Position numbers and translations under genes: made by a program. From an uncultured Pelagibacteraceae bacterium (GTDB lineage Bacteria > Pseudomonadota > Alphaproteobacteria > Pelagibacterales > Pelagibacteraceae), in the NCBI GenBank assembly GCA_902563435.1, contig CACEXE010000002.1, positions 1-64,000 on the forward strand: 64,000 bases of DNA. The letters are read 5' to 3'. Positions 52,053 to 63,093 of this stretch are shown here, piece after piece; position 1 is the first letter of the stretch; every line of letters starts with the position of its first letter. The notes under the pieces were generated by a model, which was given only the letters and a program-made list of their open reading frames with translations, was not told the DNA's origin and did no database searches.

Positions 52053-53177
52053 ATGAATATTTCAAGAAATAAAATTGAGCAAGATCAGTTAAATAAAATT
52101 ATAATTAGCTACAACACTAAATCACTAAAAGAAGTATTACTGGAGGCCAATTATAGTAGATCAAAGATACCAAATTTAAGTAATTATCCTCAGTTCCATA
52201 ATATTATTGGTCTAATTAACTTTAGGCTAAATGACTTGAAACAGGCAATTTTCGACTTTCAAACTGCTATCAAAATTAATCCTAATTTTCATACAGCTCA
52301 TTATAATTTAGGTTTAGTTTATTTTAATACTAAGGACCTAAAAAAATCATACGATTATCTTATTAAGGCTTTAAGCATCAAAAAAGATTACAAGCTTGCT
52401 AGGGATAAAATTATTGAATTATTATCCTTCTACAAACCTGATAATAACAACCAAAATCAAATATTGGATTTGAACAAAAAAATATTAAATATCCCTTGCA
52501 ATATAGATTTTACTAAAAAAATATCTGATAGTCATATAATTGACTACCTAAAAAAGTGTAAAAAAATTGTTTCAAAAAACTTAGCTGATCTATCATATAA
52601 TAAAGTACAAATTTTTCGAAAAAAATCTATATTTCTTAATTGTGAAAGACATAAATCAATCTTTTTTAAATACAATACCATTCCACAATATTGTTTTCGA
52701 TGTTTTAAAGTAGTTGTGGAGACTAAAAATTTTTTTGATTTATTAAAAGTTTCATTAATCTTTGATAAAATTGAATTTTTTAATAATTTTAATAGAAAAA
52801 ATATGATAGACAAAAGAACTAATAAAGATGTATTTAAAAGCATCATATATTGCACAAGTTTAGAACAAGTTCTTGATGTTGAGAAAAAAACAGAAAAAAT
52901 TTTTGAGACTTTATTAAATAATTTTACACTTGAAAGTAAACGTGGTTGTCACGAATATTCAATAAAATATCCAGAATACAAGAAAATTTATAAAAAAGAA
53001 TCTGAATTGATGAGTTACCCAAAGGAATGGTTAAATAATGAAAAGAAATTTGACTTAGAAAACAACAAGGAAGGTATTAATGATCAAATATTTGTTCATG
53101 ATACTCAAAAAGGAATTTCGTTGCACGAATTGCTCATTATAAATAATTGGTTTAAAGATCAAAAAATATCAATTTAA
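52053..53177 (+). CDS. TPR-repeat protein with uncharacterised C-terminal domain
   Basis: AIFDFQTAIKINPNFHTAHYNLGLVYF TPR; C-terminal CERHKSIFFKYNTIPQYCFRCFKVVVE. Confidence 0.75.
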   Translation: MNISRNKIEQDQLNKIIISYNTKSLKEVLLEANYSRSKIPNLSNYPQFHNIIGLINFRLNDLKQAIFDFQTAIKINPNFHTAHYNLGLVYFNTKDLKKSYDYLIKALSIKKDYKLARDKIIELLSFYKPDNNNQNQILDLNKKILNIPCNIDFTKKISDSHIIDYLKKCKKIVSKNLADLSYNKVQIFRKKSIFLNCERHKSIFFKYNTIPQYCFRCFKVVVETKNFFDLLKVSLIFDKIEFFNNFNRKNMIDKRTNKDVFKSIIYCTSLEQVLDVEKKTEKIFETLLNNFTLESKRGCHEYSIKYPEYKKIYKKESELMSYPKEWLNNEKKFDLENNKEGINDQIFVHDTQKGISLHELLIINNWFKDQKISI

Positions 53178-53234
53178 AATATAAAAACTATCTACTACTT
53201 GAAATTCTTTAGCTAAATATTTATAACAAGAAGT

Positions 53235-53573
53235 ATGTCTGATTTGGCTGAAAAAAAATGTATTCCTTGTGAAGGAGGTATTCCAAGTTTTAATTTAGAG
53301 GAAATTCACAAATACCTTAAGAAAGTTGATGGATGGGATGTGGAGTCTCTTAATAAAAAAGACTACTATATAATCAAAAATTTCAAATTTAACAATTTTT
53401 TAGAAAGCCAATCTTTTGTAAATAAAGTTGGAGAAATCGCTGAGAAAGAAGGTCATCATCCTGATATATGGTTTGGTTGGGGATATGCAAAAATTAAAAT
53501 ACAAACACATGCAATTAATGGATTGCATGAAAGCGATTTTGTGCTTGCTGCAAAAATTGATAAAATAAATTAA
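53235..53573 (+). CDS. phhB: Pterin-4a-carbinolamine dehydratase
   Basis: VGEIAEKEGHHPDIWFGWGYAKIKIQTHAINGLHESDFVLAAKID. Confidence 0.92.
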   Translation: MSDLAEKKCIPCEGGIPSFNLEEIHKYLKKVDGWDVESLNKKDYYIIKNFKFNNFLESQSFVNKVGEIAEKEGHHPDIWFGWGYAKIKIQTHAINGLHESDFVLAAKIDKIN

Positions 53574-53576
53574 ATT

Positions 53577-55121
53577 TTAATGTTTGAAATGCCTAGTTTT
53601 TGAAAAAACTAATATTATTCCTAATTTATCAGCAAATTTAATAATTTCTTTATCACGAATAGATCCTGAAGGCTGAATAATAGCACTTACACCGTTTTGT
53701 ACTAGAGTTTCAATTCCATCTACGAAAGGGAAGAATGCATCTGATGCTGCTAATATTATATCGTTCTCATTAATTTTTTGGAATTTTTTCATTTTATTAA
53801 TTGCTATTTTACAACTATCCAACCTACTCGGTTGACCTGAACCAATACCAACAGTCGAACTTTCTTTCGTTAAAACAATTGCATTAGATTTTACATTTCT
53901 ACATATATTGAAAGCAAACAATAGATCATTAAAAATTTTTTTTGTGGGTTTTGATTTGGAGACAACTTTAAAATTATCTTTATTAAAAACTTTGTTATCA
54001 AAACTTTGAACTAATAAAGTGTCAAAGTTGCTAGTAATATTGTCTGAGTTTTGTTCACCTAATTTAGATGCATCAATTAGTCTTAAATTCTTTTTCTTCT
54101 TCAAAATTTTTAGAGAGTCTTTATCAAACCCAAAGCCAATAATTACCTCTATAAAAATTTTATTTAATTCTAAAGCTATTTTTTTATTTACTTTAAAATT
54201 ACATGAAACAATCCCCCCAAAGGCACTTATCGGATCACAAGCTAGAGCCTCTTTATAACTCTCAATTTTACTATTATTCACTGAAACACCACAAGGGTTT
54301 GCATGTTTTACAATTACAGTTCCAATATTTTTTGGAAGTGTTTTTGAAATATTTAATGCAGCATAAATATCATTATAATTATTATAACTTAGTTTTTTTC
54401 CACTCAATTGTGATATGCCTAAATTATTATATCTACTATAAATAGCTGATTGTTGATGAGGGTTTTCACCATATCTTAATACACCTATTAAATTCCCATG
54501 AATAGTTTTCTTTCGAGGAAAATGAACATTATTTTTTATATTTAAATATTCTGAAATAACAGAGTCATAGTATGCTGTTAAATTAAAAGCTTCTTGGGAT
54601 AGTTTTTTTCTAAGCTCTAAACTTGTAGCACCTTTATTTTTTTCTAAATCTAAAATGAATTCTTTGTACTGAAGTGGAGAGGTTAGGACAGTTGTATATT
54701 TATAATTTTTTGCTGCTGCTCTTACAAGAGTTGGACCCCCGATATCGATGTTTTCAATAAGTTTATTTTGGTCTTTTGTAATTTTTAATGTTTCTTCAAA
54801 TGGATAAAAATTGACTACAACCAAATCTATTTCGTTATAATTATTTTTTCTTAGTTCTTTTTTATGTTTTTTATCCTCCCTTTTACTTAAAATACCTGCG
54901 TACAACTTTGGATGTAGTGTTTTAACCCTACCATCTAAAATCTCATCTGCATTTGTATATTCTGACACATCAGTACATTTGTAGCCTAATTTCTTAATCT
55001 CTTTTGAAGTACCTCCTGAGCTTATGAGATTAACTTTATATTTTTTTAGTGTTTTTAAAATCAGTTTAATCTCTGATTTATCTGAGAGCGATATTATTGC
55101 TTTTTTAATTTTTTTACTCAT
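53577..55121 (-). CDS. purH: Bifunctional AICAR formyltransferase/IMP cyclohydrolase
   Basis: AIISLSDKS, SSGGTSKEIK, VKTLHPKLYAGIL, RYGENPHQ, VKHANPCGV. Confidence 0.97.
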   Translation of the reverse strand: MSKKIKKAIISLSDKSEIKLILKTLKKYKVNLISSGGTSKEIKKLGYKCTDVSEYTNADEILDGRVKTLHPKLYAGILSKREDKKHKKELRKNNYNEIDLVVVNFYPFEETLKITKDQNKLIENIDIGGPTLVRAAAKNYKYTTVLTSPLQYKEFILDLEKNKGATSLELRKKLSQEAFNLTAYYDSVISEYLNIKNNVHFPRKKTIHGNLIGVLRYGENPHQQSAIYSRYNNLGISQLSGKKLSYNNYNDIYAALNISKTLPKNIGTVIVKHANPCGVSVNNSKIESYKEALACDPISAFGGIVSCNFKVNKKIALELNKIFIEVIIGFGFDKDSLKILKKKKNLRLIDASKLGEQNSDNITSNFDTLLVQSFDNKVFNKDNFKVVSKSKPTKKIFNDLLFAFNICRNVKSNAIVLTKESSTVGIGSGQPSRLDSCKIAINKMKKFQKINENDIILAASDAFFPFVDGIETLVQNGVSAIIQPSGSIRDKEIIKFADKLGIILVFSKTRHFKH

Positions 55122-56746
55122 ATTTTACTAATTTGCCATTCAATTAATTGTTCATTATTTTGAGTAACACCTGAGACAAAAATATTTTGGTTTTCAATAT
55201 AATTATTTTTATTACCAAAATATAACCCAGTTTCAACACCTATCAATCCATCATTTGAAAAGAACCTCCAACCAGAATTTTCCAATTCAATTAATATAGA
55301 TTTATTATCTTGAAGCTTTGTTACTTTAATGTTTGGTAATAGATGAAACCTTATTTCAAAGTTTGTAACTTTAAAATTCTTTTTTTTAATAAGTCTTTCT
55401 TTTCCAAAAAGAATATTTTTATTTATATCAAATTCTAAACTTCTTTGATGAATTACTCCATATCTTGATAAATATCCATCATGCGAACATCTAATACTCC
55501 AATAATTTTTATCATATGTTACTTCATCATCAAACGTTTTAAATCCTTTGCTTACTATACTAGGACCTTTACCATTTTTTTTAAAATTACAAGTTGAAGA
55601 GTTATCTAGAGTTAATGTCGAATGAGTCGCGGTTGATTTTGAAATTGAATTCAGTTGATGATTATGATCTTGAAAATAACCAGAGTTAGTAATTAGTTTT
55701 TTACCCTTAAAAAAAAATTCAAATGATAATGGTCCACTTTGATAATTTTCGGAGTAATTTCTTACTGGATTACTTCCTGTATCCATAGCAAGGACTACAT
55801 TTTTATTTTTTAATATTGTATAGCCAGATATATCAAATTTATCATTCTTAAACTTATATCTAAAAAGAGATAGATATTCGTCAAAGTCTTTATTACTTGA
55901 ATTATTATTTCCGTTAAATAATAAACTCTGCTTTAATGACCCCCAAATAAAATCATAGGATTTACCAAGATAATGAATTATCTCATTTAAGTATTCTGGA
56001 ATATCATTTAAAGAATCTTTTAATAGTTCTCTTATCAAAATAAAATATTTTAAATAAAAAACCATCTGTCTAATATTTCTTGATTTTGGAAAATAGTTGT
56101 TATCAAAAGATGTGTTGATAATTTTTTTAAGTAAATCTAACCCATACTCCAAAAACCTATTGTTTTTGTATGCTATCCCAGTGAGAGTTATCGCAGTACA
56201 CCCAATCATTTTGTTGTTTAAATCAGATGATCTGTCAATTTCATTCATTAAATGATTTACCTGTTTACTTATTATTTCGTTAAAACTATTTTTATAGCTA
56301 TTTGTAGACTCATTATAAGTTATTTTTGAATTTGATATCCAAGCTATTACCCTTTTAGAAAGAATATCTGTTTCCCAACTTTTTGTTTCATAGTTTTGAT
56401 TCTTTTTAATCCAATTTTCGATAATTGACTGAGTAACTTCATTTGAAGATTTAAGATCTATTGAAAATAACCAATAAAAACTATGAAGTTTTTTAAAATC
56501 ATTATATTTTAGATTTTTATTTTCCCATATAGATTGAACATTAAAATTTTCAATTTTCTTTTTTTGTTTTTCGTATTTTATCAATGAACTAAGTATATTA
56601 AGACTTGGTTGATAAACTAAAACATTTTCATCAACTCTTGAGATTTTTTTGTTATAGATAGATGAGTTTAAATAAATCTTTCGTATTTGGTTTTTAAAAA
56701 TAAAGTAAAATTCATTGATATAATTAAAAGAACTTTTTAAAAACAT
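55118..56746 (-). CDS. Heparinase II/III-family protein
   Basis: NSISKSTATHSTLTLDNSST; position between purH and rpe. Confidence 0.82.
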   Translation of the reverse strand: MFLKSSFNYINEFYFIFKNQIRKIYLNSSIYNKKISRVDENVLVYQPSLNILSSLIKYEKQKKKIENFNVQSIWENKNLKYNDFKKLHSFYWLFSIDLKSSNEVTQSIIENWIKKNQNYETKSWETDILSKRVIAWISNSKITYNESTNSYKNSFNEIISKQVNHLMNEIDRSSDLNNKMIGCTAITLTGIAYKNNRFLEYGLDLLKKIINTSFDNNYFPKSRNIRQMVFYLKYFILIRELLKDSLNDIPEYLNEIIHYLGKSYDFIWGSLKQSLLFNGNNNSSNKDFDEYLSLFRYKFKNDKFDISGYTILKNKNVVLAMDTGSNPVRNYSENYQSGPLSFEFFFKGKKLITNSGYFQDHNHQLNSISKSTATHSTLTLDNSSTCNFKKNGKGPSIVSKGFKTFDDEVTYDKNYWSIRCSHDGYLSRYGVIHQRSLEFDINKNILFGKERLIKKKNFKVTNFEIRFHLLPNIKVTKLQDNKSILIELENSGWRFFSNDGLIGVETGLYFGNKNNYIENQNIFVSGVTQNNEQLIEWQISKI

Positions 56747-56747
56747 T

Positions 56748-57407
56748 TTACATTGATTTTAGTTTTTCAATATTGGTTTTGATATTCCCATCGTTCTCTT
56801 TGAAAACTGTGGTTCCAGATACTAAAATATCAGCTCCAGCTTCTAGGACTTTTTTTGAATTACTAAAATTAATTCCTCCATCTACCTCAATATCGAAGTT
56901 ATATTTACCATTATCCTTTATTTTTTTTAATTCTTTTATTTTATCTAATACCTCAGGCATAAATTTTTGCCCACCAAATCCAGGATTAACACTCATAACT
57001 AAAACTAAATTAATATTTTCTATTTCATCGATTAAAGTTTTTATTTCAGTTTTTGGGTTTAAAGACACACCAACTTTTTTACCAAATTTTTTTATTAAAT
57101 TTATAGATTCTTTCAAGTTATCAGTTGCTTCAGGATGAATAGTTATTATATCAGCACCAGCTTCTGCATAATCTTCAATATATTTATGTACTGGTGAGAT
57201 CATCAAATGTACATCAAACGGAAGTTTGGTATATTTTCTTAGATTTTTTATTACTGGTGGACCTATGGTTAGGTTTGGCACAAAGTGGCCATCCATCACA
57301 TCGACGTGAATTAAATCAGCTCCACCTTGTTCTAGTTTCTTAATTTCAATACCAAGCTGGCTGAAGTCAGCAGATAATATAGATGGAGAAATTAGAATTT
57401 TTTTCAT
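56748..57407 (-). CDS. rpe: Ribulose-phosphate 3-epimerase
   Basis: ISPSILSADFSQLG, HVDVMDGHFVPNLTIGPP, VMSVNPGFGGQKF. Confidence 0.97.
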   Translation of the reverse strand: MKKILISPSILSADFSQLGIEIKKLEQGGADLIHVDVMDGHFVPNLTIGPPVIKNLRKYTKLPFDVHLMISPVHKYIEDYAEAGADIITIHPEATDNLKESINLIKKFGKKVGVSLNPKTEIKTLIDEIENINLVLVMSVNPGFGGQKFMPEVLDKIKELKKIKDNGKYNFDIEVDGGINFSNSKKVLEAGADILVSGTTVFKENDGNIKTNIEKLKSM

Positions 57408-57450
57408 TTGATACTAAAAATATTAGTATCAATTTTTTGTTTTATTTGAA

Positions 57451-57813
57451 TTAGTTTTTACTGAATATTCTATATATTTCCCTAGCAATTTCACTTTCAA
57501 GAGGGAATGAAAGCATACCCATAACTGAATAACCAAGTAAATAAGGCATTAAATAGAAACGACCCATATAAAAGAACCACGCTACATAAAGTGGTACTAA
57601 AGGTCCTATAATGAAGCTTGGAGTAATTGGTTTAAATATTTTTATAAGTGGGTTTGTTAGTTTGACAAATACTTTCATAAAGAAAAATTGTGAGTCTTCC
57701 CTCTGAAATATATTCATCGCAACCCGTCCAATTAAAGTCCACATTATAACTCCAAGGATATAATCAATTATATAAACTAAGGGATGGAAGTTTGCTGACA
57801 TTTTTGATCTCAT
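57451..57813 (-). CDS. Small integral membrane protein, function unknown
   Basis: Hydrophobic helices; YIIDYILGVIMWTLIGRVAMNIF, SFIIGPLVPLYVAWFFYMGRF. Confidence 0.7.
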   Translation of the reverse strand: MRSKMSANFHPLVYIIDYILGVIMWTLIGRVAMNIFQREDSQFFFMKVFVKLTNPLIKIFKPITPSFIIGPLVPLYVAWFFYMGRFYLMPYLLGYSVMGMLSFPLESEIAREIYRIFSKN

Positions 57814-57816
57814 ATC

Positions 57817-57839
57817 TAGGGGCGAAATTTTCGCCCCTA
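57817..57839. other. Strong near-perfect palindrome/hairpin between actP-like gene and 57451 ORF
   Basis: TAGGGGCGAAATTTTCGCCCCTA; no U-tract on either strand. Confidence 0.7.
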
Positions 57840-57855
57840 AAATAAAATATTTTAA

Positions 57856-59670
57856 TTAATGTTGTTTTCCAAGTATGGTTTTTCCACTTGGTACACGGAC
57901 ATCATCAACCATTTTCTGAGTAGCTGCGTCTGGTGCTGTAGTTATTAAACTGACAACAATCATAGAAACTAAACTCACAGCCGCTCCAACTATTCCAAAA
58001 GTTAGTTGAGTTATACCTAAGAAACCAGATCCACCACTTCGTACCCAAATTAGATACGCAGTTCCTGAGATCAGTCCTAATAGCATTCCCGCAACAGCTC
58101 CTGGAGCGTTAGCTCTCTTCCACCATACACCAAGTACAAGTGGGAAGAATAGTCCGGACATCGCAAAGTCAAAAGCCCAAATTACCGAACCTAGAATACC
58201 TTGTATCTCTAGGGCAGCAATTGTAGCTCCTGCAAAACCAATCAATACAAGTAATACCCTTGCAACAATTAATCTTTTTGCAGTTTCAGCTTTTGGATTA
58301 ATGATCTTGTAGTAAACATCATGTGATAACGCATTTGAAATAGCTAAAACTAATCCATCTGCAGTTGACATGGCAGCAGCCATACCTCCAGCAGCAACTA
58401 GTCCAGATATTACATAAGGTAATCCAGCAATTTCAGGTGTTGCTAATACAACAGCACTGCCTTTCATAAAGAACTCATTAAGTTCCAGAGTTCCATTGCC
58501 ATTAAAGTCACTTACAAACATCAACTTCGCTTGGTTCCAGTTTTGATACCAGTCAAGAGCTTGAACTTCCGTTATCGATTTACCAATAATTCCAGTAGCC
58601 AAGTTAGGATCCATCAATGAAATTTTTGATAGAGTAGCTAACATTGGAGCTGAAGAATAAAGTAGGAATATAAAGAATAACGACCAACCTACTGATCTTC
58701 TAGCTGTTCTTACACTTGGAGTAGTAAAGTATCTCATCATAACGTGAGGTAATGATGCTGTTCCTGCCATCATACAAACTGCTAATGATATAAATGCCCA
58801 AGGCGTTGCATTAACTGATGAGTGCGCTTTAGTAATTGCAGACAATCCTTTTGGAACTGTAGCTAAATCTGCAGCTGAGTTTTTAACAAATCCAAATTGA
58901 CCTTCAAGTTCTGCAATTCTTGCTACTTCGTCAGCTAACATGAAGTGTGGGAAGAAACCTGCACCAATATTGTTACTTATCCAGAATACTGGAAGTAAAT
59001 AAGCAATAATTAATACAATATATTGCGCAACTTGTGTCCAAGTTACTGCTCTCATTCCACCAAGCATTGAGCACATCAAAATGCTCGCTAGTCCAACGTA
59101 AACTGCAATTTCAAATGGAATATCTAAAGCAACAGAAGCAATTGTTCCTGTAGCGTTTATTTGAGCAGTCACGTAAGTAAATGATGCAACAGTTAAGACT
59201 ATAACAGCACTAAATCTTGCTAAGTTACCACCGTAACGAGTTCCTATAAAATCTGGTACAGTATAACATCCAAATTTTCTAAGATATGGTGCTAACAAAG
59301 ATGCAACTAGTACATATCCACCAGTCCATCCAACAAGTAGTGCCATATAACCATAGCCCTTGAAGTAAATACCACCTGCCATGGCTACAAATGATGCACC
59401 AGACATCCAGTCTGCTGCAGTTGCCATTCCATTAAATACGGTAGGTACTTGCCTTCCAGCTACGTAATAAGCATCTGTTTGAAGTGTTCTAGATAACCAA
59501 CCAATTAGAGCATAAATCAAAACTGTAAATGATACAAAAAAGATACCAATCATTTTTGCTGTCATTCCAGCTTGCTCAGCTATTGCCATTATGATGATAA
59601 ATACTAAAAAACCTCCAGTATATATCCCATAGACTTTAGGTAAGTTATCTATAAATTTACCTTTTATCAT
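57856..59670 (-). CDS. Sodium:solute symporter (acetate/monocarboxylate ActP-like, large subunit)
   Basis: Multiple TMs; GMATAADWMSGASFVAMAGGIYFKGYGYMALLVGWTGGYVL, AAAMSTADGLVLAISNALSHD. Confidence 0.9.
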   Translation of the reverse strand: MIKGKFIDNLPKVYGIYTGGFLVFIIIMAIAEQAGMTAKMIGIFFVSFTVLIYALIGWLSRTLQTDAYYVAGRQVPTVFNGMATAADWMSGASFVAMAGGIYFKGYGYMALLVGWTGGYVLVASLLAPYLRKFGCYTVPDFIGTRYGGNLARFSAVIVLTVASFTYVTAQINATGTIASVALDIPFEIAVYVGLASILMCSMLGGMRAVTWTQVAQYIVLIIAYLLPVFWISNNIGAGFFPHFMLADEVARIAELEGQFGFVKNSAADLATVPKGLSAITKAHSSVNATPWAFISLAVCMMAGTASLPHVMMRYFTTPSVRTARRSVGWSLFFIFLLYSSAPMLATLSKISLMDPNLATGIIGKSITEVQALDWYQNWNQAKLMFVSDFNGNGTLELNEFFMKGSAVVLATPEIAGLPYVISGLVAAGGMAAAMSTADGLVLAISNALSHDVYYKIINPKAETAKRLIVARVLLVLIGFAGATIAALEIQGILGSVIWAFDFAMSGLFFPLVLGVWWKRANAPGAVAGMLLGLISGTAYLIWVRSGGSGFLGITQLTFGIVGAAVSLVSMIVVSLITTAPDAATQKMVDDVRVPSGKTILGKQH

Positions 59671-59933
59671 TGATCACCCTCTCTTTCAGTAAATCCGAAT
59701 TCATCATCTATTTTCTCTTGTCGACCGGCAAACCAGAAAATTAGAATGACGAAGATTGCAAGCGATCCCTGACATGTAAACCAATACGTTAAAGGATATC
59801 CAAATGGTTTAATGCTTGATTCTTGCATTTCGGCTCCGAAAAGAAAGATGCCAATTGAGAAAACAAACCAAATTGCTAATGTAATAAAGAGCAAGTTCCT
59901 GGTTTTTTCCCAGTGTTGTTCTTGTTTTGACAT
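59667..59933 (-). CDS. DUF4212 small subunit of sodium:solute symporter
   Basis: WEKTRNLLFITLAIWFVFSIGIFLFG...GYPLTYWFTCQGSLAIFVILIFWFA; overlaps the symporter start. Confidence 0.9.
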   Translation of the reverse strand: MSKQEQHWEKTRNLLFITLAIWFVFSIGIFLFGAEMQESSIKPFGYPLTYWFTCQGSLAIFVILIFWFAGRQEKIDDEFGFTEREGDQ

Positions 59934-60053
59934 TTTTTCTCTCTCCTATAGGTTAAAGAAAGAACCATACCGATAATCAAATTTATTTAAACCCCTAAAA
60001 ACACTCGATATTGTGTCATTTTTACATTATACATCAACATATTAAGTAGATAA

Positions 60054-60680
60054 ATGGCCCTTAAATACAGATTCAACTTAAAAGATATAAAACTTGAAGA
60101 TTTCAAGGTTTATTTAGTTGCAATGTTTAAAGGCATTTTGCCAAAGAAAAAAATAAAAAATGTTGATGATTTGAAAGAATTTATTCAGCAAAAATCTGCA
60201 TGGGTATCACAGGTTACTTTATATAATTATTTAAAAACAAGAATGGGCACTAAATGGGTTCTCCATTTTGATGATGAAAAATTTTTAAAATCAATTAACA
60301 CAGCCAAATGGAATATATATGCAATTTCGCTACAGGATTTATCCTTTTATACAATTTCATATTTAAATGTTTTTTATAATTTCCGAGAAACTAATAAAGT
60401 TTCTGAAATTTATAATAATATTTTGGACAAAGAATTAGTAAATGGTATGCCTAAGGAAATAGTTGATGAAGCAAAGGCAAGTTTTCAGAAAAGATTAGAT
60501 CAGATTAAATGGGATGACTATTATAAGTCTTGGCCATTTAATGAAAGTGCTCTTGCGTTGTATAACTGGGCTCCAGTAGCAAATGAGTTAAAATCAATAG
60601 ATAGAAAAATAGTTCTTAATTCTATGATTTTAAAATGGGATAATATTAAGGAAGAGTTTTCTAAACTAATAAAGATCTAA
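60054..60680 (+). CDS. Conserved hypothetical protein
   Basis: Complete ORF (208 aa) convergent with acs; no family recognised. Confidence 0.7.
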   Translation: MALKYRFNLKDIKLEDFKVYLVAMFKGILPKKKIKNVDDLKEFIQQKSAWVSQVTLYNYLKTRMGTKWVLHFDDEKFLKSINTAKWNIYAISLQDLSFYTISYLNVFYNFRETNKVSEIYNNILDKELVNGMPKEIVDEAKASFQKRLDQIKWDDYYKSWPFNESALALYNWAPVANELKSIDRKIVLNSMILKWDNIKEEFSKLIKI

Positions 60681-62662
60681 ATATTTTTTCTATTATCGAC
60701 CAAGCTTTCAACAACAGAGGGATCAGCTAATGTGGTTGTATCCCCTAATTGACCATGTTCATTGGCAGCAATTTTTCTTAGAATTCTTCTCATTATTTTA
60801 CCTGATCTTGTTTTTGGTAATCCTGGAGCAAACTGAATTAAGTCAGGAGTTGCTATTGGACCAATTTGTTTTCTAACCCAAAGTTTTAAGTCTCTCTCTA
60901 AATCAAGAGTACTTTTTTCTCCAGCATTTAAAGTTACATAACAGTAAAGCCCGTTTCCTTTGATGTCATGTGGATATCCAACTACTGCTGCTTCAGCAAC
61001 TTTTGGATGAGCTACAAACGCACTTTCAATTTCTGCAGTACCTAAATTATGTCCAGAAACAATAATTACATCATCTACTCTTCCTGTTATCCAATAGTAT
61101 CCATCCTTATCTCTTCTACAGCCATCACCAGTAAAATATTTCCCATCAAATTGTGAAAAATATGTATCTATAAATCTTTGATGGTCACCATAGACGCTTC
61201 TCATTTGTCCAGGCCACGATTGTGAAATACAAAGTCTACCTTGTGCTTCTCCTTTTAAAACCTTGCCATCTTTATCTAGGATCTCTGGTTTAATTCCATA
61301 AAATGGTTTTGTTGCAGAGCCAGGTTTCAAATCTATCGCCCCAGTTTGAGGACTTATTAATATTCCACCAGTTTCTGTTTGCCACCAAGTATCAACAATT
61401 GGACATCTACTATCACCAACAGTTTTATAATACCATTCCCATGCTTCTGGATTAATTGGTTCACCAACAGTACCTAAAAGTTTTAAAGTTTTTCTAGATG
61501 TTTTCTTTACAGGTTTATCACCTTCCCTCATTAAAGCTCTGATTGCTGTTGGAGCCGTGTAAAAAATATTTACTTTATATTTATCAACTATTTGCCACCA
61601 CCTAGATGTATCAGGATAAGTAGGTATTCCTTCAAACATAATTGTAGTTGCACCATTAGCAAGTGGACCATAAATGATATAACTGTGTCCTGTAACCCAG
61701 CCTATATCAGCTGTACACCAGTAAATGTCTTTAGGTTTATAATTAAAAATATACTGGTGAGTCATTGATGCATAAACTATGTATCCTCCAGTTGTATGTA
61801 GAACACCTTTTGGTTTCCCAGTTGAACCGGATGTGTAAAGAATGAATAATGGATCTTCAGCATTCATTTCTTCAGGTTCACATTTTGTTGAAACTTTACT
61901 TGTCATTTTGTGATACCAAACATCACGATCATTGTACCAATCAATCTTTTTAGTACCTGTTCTCTTGACAACGATACATTTCTTTACGTTGGGACAGCTT
62001 TCTAAAGCTTCATCTGTAATAGATTTTAAAGGGATTGTTTTGCCACCTCTTACACCTTCATCTGCAGTTATCACATAATCAGATTCGCAATCATTAATTC
62101 TACCTGAAATACTATCTGGTGAAAAACCTCCAAATATTATTGAGTGAACTGCACCTATTCTAGCACATGCAAGCATTGTGTAGGCAAGTTCTGGTATCAT
62201 GGTAAGATAAATTGTTACTCTATCACCTTTTTGAACTCCTAAATTTTTTAATCCATTTGCTACTTTTGAAACCTCTTTATGAAGTTCTTTATATGTAATT
62301 TTTTTTTGAACTTTAGGGTCATCTCCAACCCATATAATTGCAGTTTTAGTAGCATTCTTTTTAAGATGCCTATCAATACAATTTGCTGAAGCATTTAGAG
62401 TGCCATCATAGAACCATTTGATATGAACATCATCTTTACTATATTTAACGTCTTTAATTTTTTTATAAGGTTTAATCCAATTAATTCTTTTTCCTTCTTT
62501 TTTCCAAAATCCATCATTATCTTTTATCGATTCGTTATATTTTTTTATATATTGCAATTTATTAACTGTAGCTTTACTTACCCAGTCTTTCTTAGTTTTA
62601 TAAATTGTCTCTTTAGGTTTTTTGGAGATTATTTTTTTTTTTGCTTTTTTTTTCTTAGGCAT
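60677..62662 (-). CDS. acs: Acetyl-CoA synthetase
   Basis: [50 protein letters not shown]. Confidence 0.97.
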   Translation of the reverse strand: MPKKKKAKKKIISKKPKETIYKTKKDWVSKATVNKLQYIKKYNESIKDNDGFWKKEGKRINWIKPYKKIKDVKYSKDDVHIKWFYDGTLNASANCIDRHLKKNATKTAIIWVGDDPKVQKKITYKELHKEVSKVANGLKNLGVQKGDRVTIYLTMIPELAYTMLACARIGAVHSIIFGGFSPDSISGRINDCESDYVITADEGVRGGKTIPLKSITDEALESCPNVKKCIVVKRTGTKKIDWYNDRDVWYHKMTSKVSTKCEPEEMNAEDPLFILYTSGSTGKPKGVLHTTGGYIVYASMTHQYIFNYKPKDIYWCTADIGWVTGHSYIIYGPLANGATTIMFEGIPTYPDTSRWWQIVDKYKVNIFYTAPTAIRALMREGDKPVKKTSRKTLKLLGTVGEPINPEAWEWYYKTVGDSRCPIVDTWWQTETGGILISPQTGAIDLKPGSATKPFYGIKPEILDKDGKVLKGEAQGRLCISQSWPGQMRSVYGDHQRFIDTYFSQFDGKYFTGDGCRRDKDGYYWITGRVDDVIIVSGHNLGTAEIESAFVAHPKVAEAAVVGYPHDIKGNGLYCYVTLNAGEKSTLDLERDLKLWVRKQIGPIATPDLIQFAPGLPKTRSGKIMRRILRKIAANEHGQLGDTTTLADPSVVESLVDNRKNI

Positions 62663-62672
62663 GAATTTTTTT

Positions 62673-63089
62673 TTAATTAATTTTACCCATCTTCAAAATT
62701 ATTTTCCAGCTTTTAGTGTCAATAGGCATGACAGATAGTCTACTTTGCCTAATTAGAGATAAGTTCTCTAAAGCCTTAGTTTTTTTGATGTTTTCAAGTG
62801 TTACAGGATTTTGAAGTTTACTTTTAAATCTAACTTTAACTGCAACAAACCTTTTTTCCTTATCCGTTGGATCAATGAATGCCGTTTTAATAACTTCGAC
62901 TATACCAACTATCTCTTTTCCAATATTGGAATGATAAAAATAACAAAGATCTCCCTTTTTCATTTTTCTTAAATTGTTTGCTGCTTGGTAATTTCTAACA
63001 CCATCCCAGTCGGCTCCTTTTTCTCCAGCTTTGATTTGTTGGTCAATTGACCACACATCCGGTTCAGATTTCATTAACCAGTAGTTCAT
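62673..63089 (-). CDS. EVE-domain protein
   Basis: [17 protein letters not shown]...[28 protein letters not shown]. Confidence 0.95.
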   Translation of the reverse strand: MNYWLMKSEPDVWSIDQQIKAGEKGADWDGVRNYQAANNLRKMKKGDLCYFYHSNIGKEIVGIVEVIKTAFIDPTDKEKRFVAVKVRFKSKLQNPVTLENIKKTKALENLSLIRQSRLSVMPIDTKSWKIILKMGKIN

Positions 63090-63093
63090 GATT

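Noticed and set aside
54019-54445. Two overlapping plus-strand ORFs
   Set aside because: Antisense shadows within purH.
59992-60025. Operator ACAC-tcgatatt-GTGT upstream of 60054
   Set aside because: A 4-bp inverted repeat in AT-rich sequence is too weak to support.
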